This document shows, piece by piece, positions 52,150-61,002 of a stretch of 64,000 nt of DNA; position 1 is the stretch's first letter, and each line of letters starts with the position of its first letter. Made by a program: the position numbers and the translations under genes. The stretch comes from Streptomyces sp. WM6378 (GTDB lineage: Bacteria; Actinomycetota; Actinomycetes; Streptomycetales; Streptomycetaceae), in assembly GCF_001279695.1 (NCBI RefSeq), contig NZ_LGDD01000070.1:57452-121451 (forward strand). Reading direction: 5' to 3'. The notes beneath the pieces were generated by a model, which worked only from the letters and a program-made list of their open reading frames with translations, had not been told where the DNA came from and searched no databases.

Positions 52150-53628
52150 TCAGGGACAGACCACCTTGTCCCCCGTCACCGTTCCGAAGTCGCCCTGCGG
52201 CTGTTCCTCCGCCCGGACCGGGACCACGTCCTTGAAGTCGGCGCCCGCCGTCACCTTCATCATGGCGCCGAGCCCCTTCACCGGGCGCAGCTCGCTGCCC
52301 GGCAGGGCGATCGCCAGGGACCCGGCGGAGCGGTCCCAGCGCGGGTCGTACTCGATCAAGGTGCGGCGCATGGCCAGGTTGGCGCTCGGCCGGGGGGAGC
52401 CGGTGGTCTTGAAGCCGGTGGCCTGCAGGGCGTCGTCGACGCGCTGGCCGAGCCCGTCGGTGCGGGTCCCGTTGTAGACCTGCACCTTGATCCGCGCGGG
52501 GTCGACCTCGACGATCGAGCCAGGGTTCTTGCGCGGCGGCTTCGCGTCCTTGGGGGCCGCCTTCGGCGGGGGTGCGTGCGGGGCCAGCGGCTTGTCGTCG
52601 CGGAGCAGCTGGAACAGCTTCTTCGCCTTCGCGTCGTCCCACTTCACGGTCGAGCCGACGCCCTTGACCTGGATGTTGAGCTGCCCGAGCGGCACCGTGG
52701 TGAAGTCCGACGAGGAGGGCGAGAACCCCTTCATCGCGGAGGCGAAGTTCAGCATCTCCTCCACCCCGAAGCCCTCGTCGGCGCGTACCGAGGAGAGCAG
52801 GGACGAGGCGACCTCGCGGAACTTCACCGGGTTCAGGAGCACCCCGTTGCTCGTCGCCTTCGCGATCAGGGCGGCCAGGAAGCGCTGCTGGCGCTGCATC
52901 CGGCCGAGGTCGGCGGAGCCGTCGGTGTGCCGGGAGCGCACGTACTGGAGGGCTTCGCCGCCGTTCAGCTGGTGGGTGCCAGCGGTGAGGTCGAGGCCGG
53001 TGAAGGAGTCCTTCAGGGGGCGGGCCGTGCAGATCTGCACCCCGCCGACCACGTCGACCGTCTTCATGAAGCTGGTGAAGTCGACCTCCAGGTAGTGGTC
53101 GATCTTCAGCCCCGTCGCGTTCTCGATGGTGCGCACGGAGAGCGCGGGCCCGCCCTCGGCGTAGGCCGCGTTCAGCTTCACGGGGTGCTTGACGTGGTGC
53201 TGGCCGGCCTCGTCGGTGTGCTCGGGGACCTCGGCGTAGGAGTCGCGCGGCAGGCTCACGACGCTGACCCGGTCCCGCTCCGCCGACACGTGCACCATCA
53301 TGATCGTGTCCGTGCAGTGGCAGGGGGCCCCGCCGAGCCGGTACTTCCGCTTCTCCTCCGACGTGATCTTGTCCCGCCCGTCGGTGCCGACGAGCAGGAT
53401 GTTCGTGCCCCGGCTGCCCTGCGGCCGGTTCTTCATGTCCCGGAACGGGTCGACCCGGCCGATCCCGCCGTCCAGGCTGGTCACCACCGCATGCCCGACC
53501 CCGCCCGCGCCGAGCACCAGGACGGACAGCGTGGTCGCGAGCCGCAAGCCCCAGCGGGGGCGCTCGTCGTGCTGTCTGCTGCGGGGCTGACCGGGTCGTA
53601 CGGGGCGCGGGCGGGGCGGCGTGGGCAC
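52150..53628 (-). CDS. LCP glycopolymer ligase with LytR_C domain (Cys-tailed)
   Basis: A 492-residue LCP protein: basic Pro-rich cytosolic N-terminus, TM segment (about 30-52), LCP domain with ILLVGTDGRDK, DTIMMVHV, VVSLPRDSYAEV, VKLNAAYAEGG and ALQYVRSRHTDG-ADLGRMQRQQ, then a LytR_C domain (about 355-480) starting at VDPARIKVQVYNGT. Four cysteines: two in PCHC before the catalytic strand, one in VQICTARP and one in the third-last position region (VVCP). GTG 53628 has GGAGG five bases upstream, better than the ATG-type start at 53664. Confidence 0.93.
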   Translation of the reverse strand: MPTPPRPRPVRPGQPRSRQHDERPRWGLRLATTLSVLVLGAGGVGHAVVTSLDGGIGRVDPFRDMKNRPQGSRGTNILLVGTDGRDKITSEEKRKYRLGGAPCHCTDTIMMVHVSAERDRVSVVSLPRDSYAEVPEHTDEAGQHHVKHPVKLNAAYAEGGPALSVRTIENATGLKIDHYLEVDFTSFMKTVDVVGGVQICTARPLKDSFTGLDLTAGTHQLNGGEALQYVRSRHTDGSADLGRMQRQQRFLAALIAKATSNGVLLNPVKFREVASSLLSSVRADEGFGVEEMLNFASAMKGFSPSSSDFTTVPLGQLNIQVKGVGSTVKWDDAKAKKLFQLLRDDKPLAPHAPPPKAAPKDAKPPRKNPGSIVEVDPARIKVQVYNGTRTDGLGQRVDDALQATGFKTTGSPRPSANLAMRRTLIEYDPRWDRSAGSLAIALPGSELRPVKGLGAMMKVTAGADFKDVVPVRAEEQPQGDFGTVTGDKVVCP

Positions 53629-53748
53629 GGGGACCTCCGCGGGTGACAGGGGGATCTTGAGCACCGTAGGCCCATACGATCAGCTACCCCGTGCACCGCC
53701 CCGGCCGCCGCGCGACCGTGTCCCCCATTCGCGGTAACGTGACCACCG

Positions 53749-54765
53749 ATGAACGCCACGCCTGCTGTTTCCGTGATCATGCCGGTCCTCAATGAGGAGC
53801 GGCATCTGCGCAACTCGGTCCGTCACATCCTGGAGCAGGAGTACGCGGGCGAGATGGAGGTGGTGATCGCGCTCGGCCCGTCCACGGACCGCACCGACGA
53901 GATCGCCGCCGAGCTGGTGGCCGACGACCCCCGGGTCCATACGGTCCCCAATCCCACCGGGCGCACGCCCGCGGCCCTGAACGCCGCCATCAAGGCCTCC
54001 CGCCACCCGATCGTGGTACGCGTCGACGGCCACGGCATGCTGTCGCCGAACTACATCGCGACCGCCGTACGGCTCCTGGAGGAGACCGGCGCGCAGAACG
54101 TCGGCGGCATCATGCACGCCGAGGGCGAGAACGCCTGGGAGGACGCGGTCGCCGCCGCGATGACCTCGAAGATCGGCGTCGGCAACGCGGTTTTCCACAC
54201 GGGAGGCGCGGCCGGGCCCGCCGAAACCGTGTATCTGGGTGTCTTCCGCCGTGAGGCCCTTGAGCAACAGGGCGGCTACAACGAGGAGTTCATCCGTGCC
54301 CAGGACTGGGAGCTGAACTTCCGGATCAGGGAGGCCGGCGGCCTCATCTGGTTCTCGCCCGAGCTCAAGGTCCAGTACTGGCCCCGGCCGTCGGTGAAGG
54401 CACTGGCCAAGCAGTACAAGGACTACGGCCGTTGGCGCCATGTGGTGGCCCGCTACCACGAGGGCTCCATCAACCTGCGCTATCTGGCGCCGCCGACCGC
54501 CGTCTGCGCGATCGCCGCGGGCGTCGTGGTGGGCGCGCTCGTCACGCCCTGGGGGTTCGTGGTTCCGGCCGGATACCTGGCCGCGATCGCCGCGGGCTCG
54601 CTGCCGGCCGGCAAGGGGCTCTCGCTCAGGGCCCGCGCCCAGATCCCGGTGGCGCTCGCCACGATGCACATGTCGTGGGGCTTCGGCTTCCTCACCAGCC
54701 CGAAGGCGCTGGCCAAGAAGGTCATCGCGAGCCGCCGCCCGGCCGTGCGGACCACGTCTGTCTGA
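53749..54765 (+). CDS. Family 2 glycosyltransferase (ExoA-like)
   Basis: A 338-residue GT-A glycosyltransferase with C-terminal hydrophobic segments (about 245-285), like ExoA of succinoglycan synthesis. VSVIMPVLNEERHL starts the core; VRVDGHG near residue 85 replaces the usual DxD, as in ExoA-type enzymes; AQDWELNFRI near 180 carries the catalytic-base region. ATG 53749 has no strong ribosome site. It lies among LCP genes, divergent from one and convergent on another, so it probably builds a wall glycopolymer that they attach. Confidence 0.92.
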   Translation: MNATPAVSVIMPVLNEERHLRNSVRHILEQEYAGEMEVVIALGPSTDRTDEIAAELVADDPRVHTVPNPTGRTPAALNAAIKASRHPIVVRVDGHGMLSPNYIATAVRLLEETGAQNVGGIMHAEGENAWEDAVAAAMTSKIGVGNAVFHTGGAAGPAETVYLGVFRREALEQQGGYNEEFIRAQDWELNFRIREAGGLIWFSPELKVQYWPRPSVKALAKQYKDYGRWRHVVARYHEGSINLRYLAPPTAVCAIAAGVVVGALVTPWGFVVPAGYLAAIAAGSLPAGKGLSLRARAQIPVALATMHMSWGFGFLTSPKALAKKVIASRRPAVRTTSV

Positions 54766-54776
54766 ACGTACGCAAC

Positions 54777-54814
54777 AGGGGGCGCCCGGTGCTTTGCGGC
54801 ACCGGGCGCCCCCT
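54777..54814. terminator. Strong bidirectional terminator
   Basis: A perfect 16-base stem (54777-54792 with 54799-54814) and a TTTGCG loop followed by TT lie between the convergent glycosyltransferase and LCP stops. Confidence 0.9.
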
Positions 54815-54832
54815 TTCGGCTACGTACGCGGG

Positions 54833-56557
54833 CTAGAAGCGGTAGGGCGCATACACCTCCATGCAGGCGCCCTTGTCGGCTCCGTTGACCGTCTCGGCGT
54901 CCTTGAGCGGGTCGCTCGCCTTGGCGTCCTGCTTCGGGTAGCTGTCGCCGGTGCGCCAGTCGCCGCCGACCACCAGGGTCAGGCCCTTGACGTCGGCGGC
55001 CTTGACCGCGGAGGCGGGCAGGCCGAGCGCCGTGGCGATCGACTCCGCGTCCGCCTTGCCCTGCTCGCCCGCGGCCTTGGGGTAGTCGACCTCACTGGTG
55101 GAGGCGGGGTTGCTGGAACCCGTCTCGGCCTTCTTGAAGCCCTTGGCCTTGAGGGCGGTGACCACCTCGGTGGCCCGGCCCTTGGCGGCGACGCGGCCGC
55201 CCGTGCCGGTGCCGTTGACCACGCTCACCGCGAGCGAGTCGGGGGCCGCGGCGGCCGGGCCCTTGGAAGGCGGGGCGGCGGGCTTGCCGTCGCTCTTGCC
55301 GTCCAGCGGCTTGTCGTCCCGCAGCATCGCCCACAGCGCGTCGGCCTTCGCCCTGTCCGGCACCACGTGGGCATCCGGGTCCTTGGGGTCGGGCAGGCGC
55401 GGCATGGTCAGCATGTTGATGCGGTCCATGGGGATGTCCTTGAGCTCCATACCCAGGTCGAACAGCTTCTTGACGGTGCCGAGCTCCGAGGAGACCTTGA
55501 GCGTCTTGATCGCGGCGTCGGCGATGCCCATCAGGCGGCCGGTGTCGCTGAACGCGTCCTGGTCCTTGAGGTTGCGGATCACCGAGTTCATGTACATGTG
55601 CTGGGCCTGGGAGCGGCCGATGTCGCTGCCGAAGGCGTGCCGGGTGCGCAGCCACTGGAGGGCCTGCTCGCCCTTCACCGTGTGGTTGCCCGCGGTGAGG
55701 TGCAGACCCGAGCCGCCCTTCTGGAGCTTCGTGGAGTGGTCGTCGATGTTCTGCTTCACGCAGACGTCGGCGCCGCCCACGGCGTCCGAGATGGCCACGA
55801 CACCGGCGAAGTCGACCATCATCCAGTGGTCGATGTAGATGCCGGTCAGCTTCTCCCAGGTGTCCAGGACACAGCCCGCCCCGCCGCGTCCGAGCGCCTC
55901 GTTGATGATGGCGTTCGTGGCCGGGTAGGTCTTGTTCTTCTCGGTGTCCTTGCACTGCGGCATGTCCACCCGGGTGTCGCGCGGGATGCTGACGACCGAG
56001 GCGTTCTTGCGGTCGGCCGCGACGTGCAGCAACATCTGTACGTCCGCGTGCGCGTCGCCGTCCCGGATGTCCTTGCCGCCGCCGAGCTTGACGTTGTCGT
56101 CCGAGGCCCGGCTGTCCGAGCCGATCAGCAGGATGTTCAGCGGCGTCTGGCCGTCGGCGTTCGGCGCGGTCTTCTTGGCGTCGCTGCCGCCCGCGCTGCG
56201 CTCGCCCTTGCGGATGCTGTTGTTCAGGTGCTGGTAGTACAGGTAACCGGCGGTGGCCGTCCCGAGTATGAGGACCGCGAGTGTGATCGCGGTCCATCTC
56301 AGTATTCGGTGCTTGCGTCTGCCCCGCTTGCGGCTGCCGCCCCTGCGGTGCCCGCGGCCGGCCGCGGCGGGGTCCTCGGGCAGGCTTGTGCCCTCGGCCG
56401 CGCCGGACTCGCCCGGCGGGCCTGAACTGCCGGAATCCGTCGGCGACTTGGGCCCACCGGACGCGTCGTCCTCGTACAGGCTCTCGTCCCAGCCGAGTTC
56501 GCCCGCGCGTTCGACGCGTCCCTGCGTCCCCTCCCCGCGCACGCTGTTCTTGCCCAC
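54833..56557 (-). CDS. LCP glycopolymer ligase with LytR_C domain (Cys-tailed)
   Basis: A 574-residue LCP protein: acidic then Arg-rich cytosolic N-terminus of about 85 residues, TM segment (about 88-108), LCP domain with ILLIGSDSRASD, DVQMLLHV, VVSIPRDTRVDM, ISDAVGGADVCV and ALQWLRTRHAFGSDIGRSQAQ, then LytR_C (about 440-540) beginning SLAVSVVNGTG. Cysteines occur at four places: MPQC, GAGC, ADVC and the tail GACMEVY. GTG 56557 follows GGGGG. It lies 58 bases after the next LCP gene upstream and is probably in one operon with it; ends at the strong terminator at 54777. Confidence 0.93.
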   Translation of the reverse strand: MGKNSVRGEGTQGRVERAGELGWDESLYEDDASGGPKSPTDSGSSGPPGESGAAEGTSLPEDPAAAGRGHRRGGSRKRGRRKHRILRWTAITLAVLILGTATAGYLYYQHLNNSIRKGERSAGGSDAKKTAPNADGQTPLNILLIGSDSRASDDNVKLGGGKDIRDGDAHADVQMLLHVAADRKNASVVSIPRDTRVDMPQCKDTEKNKTYPATNAIINEALGRGGAGCVLDTWEKLTGIYIDHWMMVDFAGVVAISDAVGGADVCVKQNIDDHSTKLQKGGSGLHLTAGNHTVKGEQALQWLRTRHAFGSDIGRSQAQHMYMNSVIRNLKDQDAFSDTGRLMGIADAAIKTLKVSSELGTVKKLFDLGMELKDIPMDRINMLTMPRLPDPKDPDAHVVPDRAKADALWAMLRDDKPLDGKSDGKPAAPPSKGPAAAAPDSLAVSVVNGTGTGGRVAAKGRATEVVTALKAKGFKKAETGSSNPASTSEVDYPKAAGEQGKADAESIATALGLPASAVKAADVKGLTLVVGGDWRTGDSYPKQDAKASDPLKDAETVNGADKGACMEVYAPYRF

Positions 56558-56615
56558 CCCACTACCCCCTGTTGTATCGACTCCCCCTGAGGCCCCGGAT
56601 GGGCCGTGAGTCCGT

Positions 56616-58349
56616 CTACTTGGCGCACACCGACTTGTCGGCTTCGACCTTCTGAATGCCCTCCGGTGCCTTGGCCGGAGCGGCTATGGGTGTTCCCGCC
56701 TGCTTGAAGTCGGGGCCGAGGGTCAGCACCATGGGCTCCTTGCCCACGGCGTCCTTCGTGCCCGGCTTCAGGGCCGAGGCGGACAGGCCGAGCAGATCCG
56801 CGAGCTTGCGGGCCTGGTCGGCCTGGTTCGGCGCGTAGGCCAGGACCGTGGCGGGCACCTTCGCCGGCGCGTTCGAGCCGTTGCTCGACTTGAGCACGCC
56901 CTCCTGGTTCTGCATCCAGGTCACCACGTCCCCGGCGGAGCCCGCCGCCGCGCCGCCGTTGAGCACGGTGACCCGTACGTCGGAGGCCTTGGCGCGGGGG
57001 CCGTTGAGGCGGGCGGCCTCCTCGGCGGCGGCCGAGCTCTGGGCGTCCGCCTCCTTCTTCTTCACCTCGGTGAGCGAGGTGTCGGCGCGCATCATCGCGA
57101 ACAGCGCGTCGGCCTTCGTCGGGTCGGGCACGACGGTGATGTGCTTCTTCCCCTCGGCCGGATTGTCTATGACCGGCAGCGTGGTGAAGGTGATGTTCTT
57201 CGCGTCGATCTTGCCGATGACCTGGGCGAGGTCGGTCAGCTTCTTGATGCTGCCTATTCCGGAGTCGACCGTGAGCGCCTTGGTCGCGGCGTCCGCGAGC
57301 CCGTACATCTTGGTCGGGCTGCCGAGGGTGTCGTCCGACTTCATCTGCCGGATCATCGAGCCGAGGAACTGCTGCTGCTGCTTGATGCGCGAGAGGTCGC
57401 TCTCGCCGGCGAAGCTGTGCCGGGTCCGTACGAACGCGAGGGCCTGCTCGCCCTTGACGACGCTCTCGCCGGCCGGGAGCTTCAGATGCGACTTCGGGTC
57501 GTCCACCGCCTTGGTGAGGCAGACCTTGACGCCGCCGACGGCCGTGGACAGCTCCTTGACGGCGTTGAAGTCGGCCATCATGAAGTGGTCGACGTTGAGC
57601 CCGGTGATCTGCTTGACCGTACGCATCGTGCAGCCCGGGTCGCGGCCCTCCTGGCCCAGGCTCGTGTTGAACCGCACCTTCTTCTCCGCCGGCACCGTCT
57701 TGGTGGTGCCGTCCTTCTGCTTGGTCGGGCAGGCGGGGATGTCGATCACCATGTCGCGCGGGATGGACATCGCGGTCGCGTTGGTCCGGTCCGCCGAGAC
57801 GTGGAAGAGGATGTTGGTGTCGGCGTGGCCCTCGCTGCCCGCGTCGCCGTAGCCCTCGTTGCCCGCGCCGGTGCGCTTGTCGGTGCCGATGACCAGGACG
57901 TTGAACGCCCCGTCCGGCACCGAGCTCTTGCTGCCCGCGTCACCGACGTCGACGGTGTTCAGGTTGCCGTTGAAGTGCTGGTAGAGCCAGTACGCGCCGC
58001 CCGCGCCGACGACCAGGACGAAGCCCATCACGCCGCCCGTCCACAGCAGCGCCTTCTTCTTGCGCGTCGCCTTGGGCTTGCGCTTGCGGCGGCCCTGGGC
58101 GTCGGGGGACTCCTCGGGTGACCGGTTCGATCGGCGGTTGCGCTGCCCTGGCACCTCTCGGCGCCCGGAACGTCCGGACTGCCCCGATCTCCTGCCCGAT
58201 GCGGGACCGGTCGACGACCGGCCGGGAGCGGAATTCGACTGCGTTCCGGAAGGACTCAGTCGCAATTCGTAAGTGCCGGTTTCCGGGTTGAGGACCCACT
58301 GGTCTGCGGGGTCGACATCATCGGCCCGCCCACGGCTCTGCGCATCCAC
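56616..58349 (-). CDS. LCP glycopolymer ligase with LytR_C domain (Cys-tailed)
   Basis: A 577-residue LCP protein: 100 residues of hydrophilic, basic N-terminus (DPADQWVLNPETGTYEL), TM segment (about 102-124), LCP domain with VLVIGTDKRTG, DTNILFHV, AMSIPRDMVIDI, STAVGGVKVCL and ALAFVRTRHSFAGESDLSRIKQQQQ, then LytR_C (about 435-560). Four cysteines: IPAC, DPGC, VKVC and the tail SVCAK. GTG 58349 is chosen because the hydrophilic DAQSRGRADD start is typical; a TTG at 58400 is possible. First gene of a two-gene LCP unit. Confidence 0.92.
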   Translation of the reverse strand: MDAQSRGRADDVDPADQWVLNPETGTYELRLSPSGTQSNSAPGRSSTGPASGRRSGQSGRSGRREVPGQRNRRSNRSPEESPDAQGRRKRKPKATRKKKALLWTGGVMGFVLVVGAGGAYWLYQHFNGNLNTVDVGDAGSKSSVPDGAFNVLVIGTDKRTGAGNEGYGDAGSEGHADTNILFHVSADRTNATAMSIPRDMVIDIPACPTKQKDGTTKTVPAEKKVRFNTSLGQEGRDPGCTMRTVKQITGLNVDHFMMADFNAVKELSTAVGGVKVCLTKAVDDPKSHLKLPAGESVVKGEQALAFVRTRHSFAGESDLSRIKQQQQFLGSMIRQMKSDDTLGSPTKMYGLADAATKALTVDSGIGSIKKLTDLAQVIGKIDAKNITFTTLPVIDNPAEGKKHITVVPDPTKADALFAMMRADTSLTEVKKKEADAQSSAAAEEAARLNGPRAKASDVRVTVLNGGAAAGSAGDVVTWMQNQEGVLKSSNGSNAPAKVPATVLAYAPNQADQARKLADLLGLSASALKPGTKDAVGKEPMVLTLGPDFKQAGTPIAAPAKAPEGIQKVEADKSVCAK

Positions 58350-58579
58350 GGTTGCTTCTGTCCTCCGTCGGTGCCGAGTCGCTTCCCCCAAAGCGCTCAA
58401 TCATTCGCTCATGCAGTGCGCGGCCCGTTGGCCGGTCGCACCGGATCGCGTCACACTATCTGGCCAGTTCGTCCAAGAGCGACGGCCGTGACAAATTCCA
58501 CGCCCTTTACAACCGGGCATTTGACCCCAATCCGCTGGTGGTCATGTGTATTTCACAGGATGCAGACATACACGCCCGG

Positions 58580-59968
58580 CTAGCCGCACATGCCCGAGGC
58601 GGCGTTCGTACCGGAGTAGACGGGCGTCGCCGAAGGGCTCGGCGAGGGGTCCGGATCGTCGGGCCGTTTGCCGTCCGAGCCGGAGCCGGGCTTCGCGCTC
58701 TCCTTGGCCTTCGTCACGTCCGCGGCGGGCGCCACCTTGATCGGCCGGTCTTCGCGCAGCTGCTTGAAGAGCCCGTCCGCGTCCGGCTGCACGAGCTCGT
58801 CGCGGTCGCTGTCGTACGCGTAGGGCTGGCGCGGAACGGTCAGGAAGCGAATGTTCTCGGTCGGAATCCCGCGCACCGAGCGCACCAGGTCGTACAGATC
58901 CTTCAGGGTGTTCAGACCCGGGTCCGTGGTGATGGATCTGGTCGCCGCGTCCAGGACCGGGAAGAGGCGGGTCGGGTTGAGCAGCACCCCGTTGCTCTGC
59001 ACCTTCTTGATCAGCGAGCCGAGGAACTGCTGCTGGCGGTCCATGCGTTGGGTGTCGCTGCCGTCCCCGAAGCCGTGCCGGGAGCGTACGAAGCCCAGCG
59101 CCTGTTCTCCGCGCAGCAGTTGACGTCCGGCGGGGAGTTTCAGATGGGCCTGCCGGTCGTCGACCGGCTCCTTCAGGCAGACCTCGACGCCGTCCACCGC
59201 ATCGACCATGTCCTTGAACCCGCTGAAGTCGACCACCATGTGGTGGTCGATCCGGATGCCGGTCATGTTCTCGACCGTACGGATCGTGCAGGCCGCGCCG
59301 CCCATCTCGAACGCCGAGTTGAACTGGGCGAATTGCTGCTTGGTCTGGGTGCCGTCCGGTCTGCCGCAGGCGGGGATGTCGGCCATCAGGTCGCGCGGCA
59401 GCGAGACGGCGGTGGCGCTGAGCCGGTCGGCGGCCAGGTGCAGCAGGATCGTGGTGTCCGAGCGCTGGCTGCCGCCGTCGTCCCTGCCGTACGAGGAGTT
59501 GTTGCCGGCGCGCGAGTCCGAGCCGATGAGCAGCAGGTTCTGCGCGTCGTGCACGACGGAGGCGGGCCGGTCCCGCTCGTACTTGTCCAGCTCGTGCGCG
59601 GCGGTGGTGTCCGTCTGGATGTTGTCGTCGAGCTTCCGGTAGAACCACCAGCCGGTTCCGGCCGCCGCGAGGACGACGACGGAGACGCCGAGCGCCGTCC
59701 AACGCAGCCAGCGACGGCCGCCCTTGGCGCCCTCGGGCTCTGCCGCGGCGGGCTCCGCGTCGGGTCCGGGGTCCGTGGTCCCGGCGGCTTCCGCGGCCGC
59801 GGGCTCGGTGTCCGGTTCGGCTTCCGTGGTCTCCGTGGTTTCCGTGCTCTCCGGGACCTCGGGCTCCGAGTCCCCTGAGGCGCCGGTGGCCGGCGGTGGC
59901 TGCTCGGCCCCGGCCCGGTCCTCCGGTTCAGGGGGAGTGCCAGCACTGTCGGTCACGTCGGCGTCCAT
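58580..59968 (-). CDS. LCP glycopolymer ligase without LytR_C domain (Cys-tailed)
   Basis: A 462-residue LCP protein: very acidic Pro/Glu/Thr-rich cytosolic N-terminus (about 85 residues), TM segment (about 92-112), LCP domain with LLLIGSDSRAG, DTTILLHL, AVSLPRDLMADI, VDAVDGVEVCL (Gly to Asp in the usual DAVGGV) and ALGFVRSRHGFGDGSDTQRMDRQQQ. No LytR_C domain follows, only a Pro/Ser tail ending in SGMCG. Four cysteines as in its neighbours: IPAC, AAC, VEVC and the tail. ATG 59968 directly follows GTGAGG; GTG 59974 or 59956 are alternatives. The 230 bases to the next LCP gene hold an A/T-richer stretch (58480-58560), probably that gene's promoter. Confidence 0.92.
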   Translation of the reverse strand: MDADVTDSAGTPPEPEDRAGAEQPPPATGASGDSEPEVPESTETTETTEAEPDTEPAAAEAAGTTDPGPDAEPAAAEPEGAKGGRRWLRWTALGVSVVVLAAAGTGWWFYRKLDDNIQTDTTAAHELDKYERDRPASVVHDAQNLLLIGSDSRAGNNSSYGRDDGGSQRSDTTILLHLAADRLSATAVSLPRDLMADIPACGRPDGTQTKQQFAQFNSAFEMGGAACTIRTVENMTGIRIDHHMVVDFSGFKDMVDAVDGVEVCLKEPVDDRQAHLKLPAGRQLLRGEQALGFVRSRHGFGDGSDTQRMDRQQQFLGSLIKKVQSNGVLLNPTRLFPVLDAATRSITTDPGLNTLKDLYDLVRSVRGIPTENIRFLTVPRQPYAYDSDRDELVQPDADGLFKQLREDRPIKVAPAADVTKAKESAKPGSGSDGKRPDDPDPSPSPSATPVYSGTNAASGMCG

Positions 59969-60138
59969 CCTCACGGGCCATCACGGGGTCGGCGGGCGCG
60001 GTGCGCCGCCGGGCACCCCGGTAGACGGCCGAATCGCGCGCATGGTTGTGCGTACGGTCGATCATGTACCGGAGGCGCTGGCGGGGCCCGAGGAGTCGGC
60101 CCCCCGAGTGGGCCACAAGGGTGGAGTTCAGCGGGCCG

Positions 60139-60891
60139 TCACAGCGAGCGGTGCGTGACCCGCTCGCTCTCGGCCCGCTTCTCAAGCCCGCCGTCGGCCA
60201 GTTGGGCCAGGTTGCGGCACAGGACGACCGAGCCGCCCGAGGCGAGCGGGGCGTACAGACCGCTCGCGAGCCCCTGCCAGCCGTCGTACGAGAGTGCCGA
60301 AAGCAGCCGTGAACCGGAGCCGAGGCCGAGCTGGGCGGCCGCCGCGCGGGCCCGCTCGACGAGTTCGGCGGCGCTCAGTTCGAGGCCGTCGACGGCGAGC
60401 GCGGGGGCGTCCGGGTCGACGGGCACGAACGGCGCGAAACGATCGCCCTGGCTCGGCACCTCGACGGCGTAGTCCGCGAACCCCGCGGGCGGCTGCGGGA
60501 AGCGGCCGCCGAGCGGGCGCAGCGCGAGCGCCACCCGCTCGCCGGTGCAGGCGCGGGCCTCCTCCAGGGTGTCGGGGCCACTGACCACGAGGTCGGCCGC
60601 GGCCGGATCGCCGCCGAGCTCGACGGTCACGCCCACCGAGTGGCAGGCCATCAGCCACACGGCGCTCTGCCAGTGCGCGGGGAGCAGCAGCGCGAGGCGG
60701 TCGCCGGGCTCGGCGGCGAGATCGCCCTGGAGCAGATTCGCGGTCTTGGCCACCCAATTGGCGAAGGTGGCGACGGACAGTTCCACGCGTTCGCCGGTGG
60801 CGTCGTCGTAGAAGGTGATGAAGGGGCGGCCCGGGTCCGCGGCGAGCGCGGATCGCAGCAGGTCGGCAGGGGTGCGGTCGCTGGCGTTCAC
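60139..60891 (-). CDS. AMP-binding-like protein (TIGR03089 family)
   Basis: A 250-residue protein that resembles the N-terminal part of acyl-CoA synthetases (DRTPADLLRSALAADPGRPFITFYD, NWVAKTANLLQGDL, RLALLLPAHWQSAVWLMACHSVG) but is about half their length. The usual ATP-binding P-loop (TSGTTG) and C-terminal lid are absent, so it is unlikely to activate an acid by itself. The family is conserved in actinobacteria next to LCP genes, from memory. GTG 60891 is chosen from similarity; a frame running back to 63024 overlaps two genes on the other strand and is spurious. Function unknown. Confidence 0.87.
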   Translation of the reverse strand: MNASDRTPADLLRSALAADPGRPFITFYDDATGERVELSVATFANWVAKTANLLQGDLAAEPGDRLALLLPAHWQSAVWLMACHSVGVTVELGGDPAAADLVVSGPDTLEEARACTGERVALALRPLGGRFPQPPAGFADYAVEVPSQGDRFAPFVPVDPDAPALAVDGLELSAAELVERARAAAAQLGLGSGSRLLSALSYDGWQGLASGLYAPLASGGSVVLCRNLAQLADGGLEKRAESERVTHRSL

Positions 60892-60982
60892 GCGGGCAAG
60901 GCTACGTGGCGCGCGGCCTTGGCACCGGCACCGGTGGGCGGGCTGCGTACACCGGTTTGGCCGACGGACCGTCAGTTCTGCA

Positions 60983-61000
60983 ATGGACAGGATTGTCCAT
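60983..61000. promoter_or_regulatory. Perfect inverted repeat covering the amidase ribosome-binding region
   Basis: ATGGACA-GGAT-TGTCCAT is a perfect repeat with 7-base arms and a 4-base spacer, ending two bases before ATG 61003. The only purine-rich ribosome-site candidate (GGACAGGA) lies inside it, so an RNA hairpin would hide it; as DNA it could be an operator. Confidence 0.6.
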
Positions 61001-61002
61001 CT

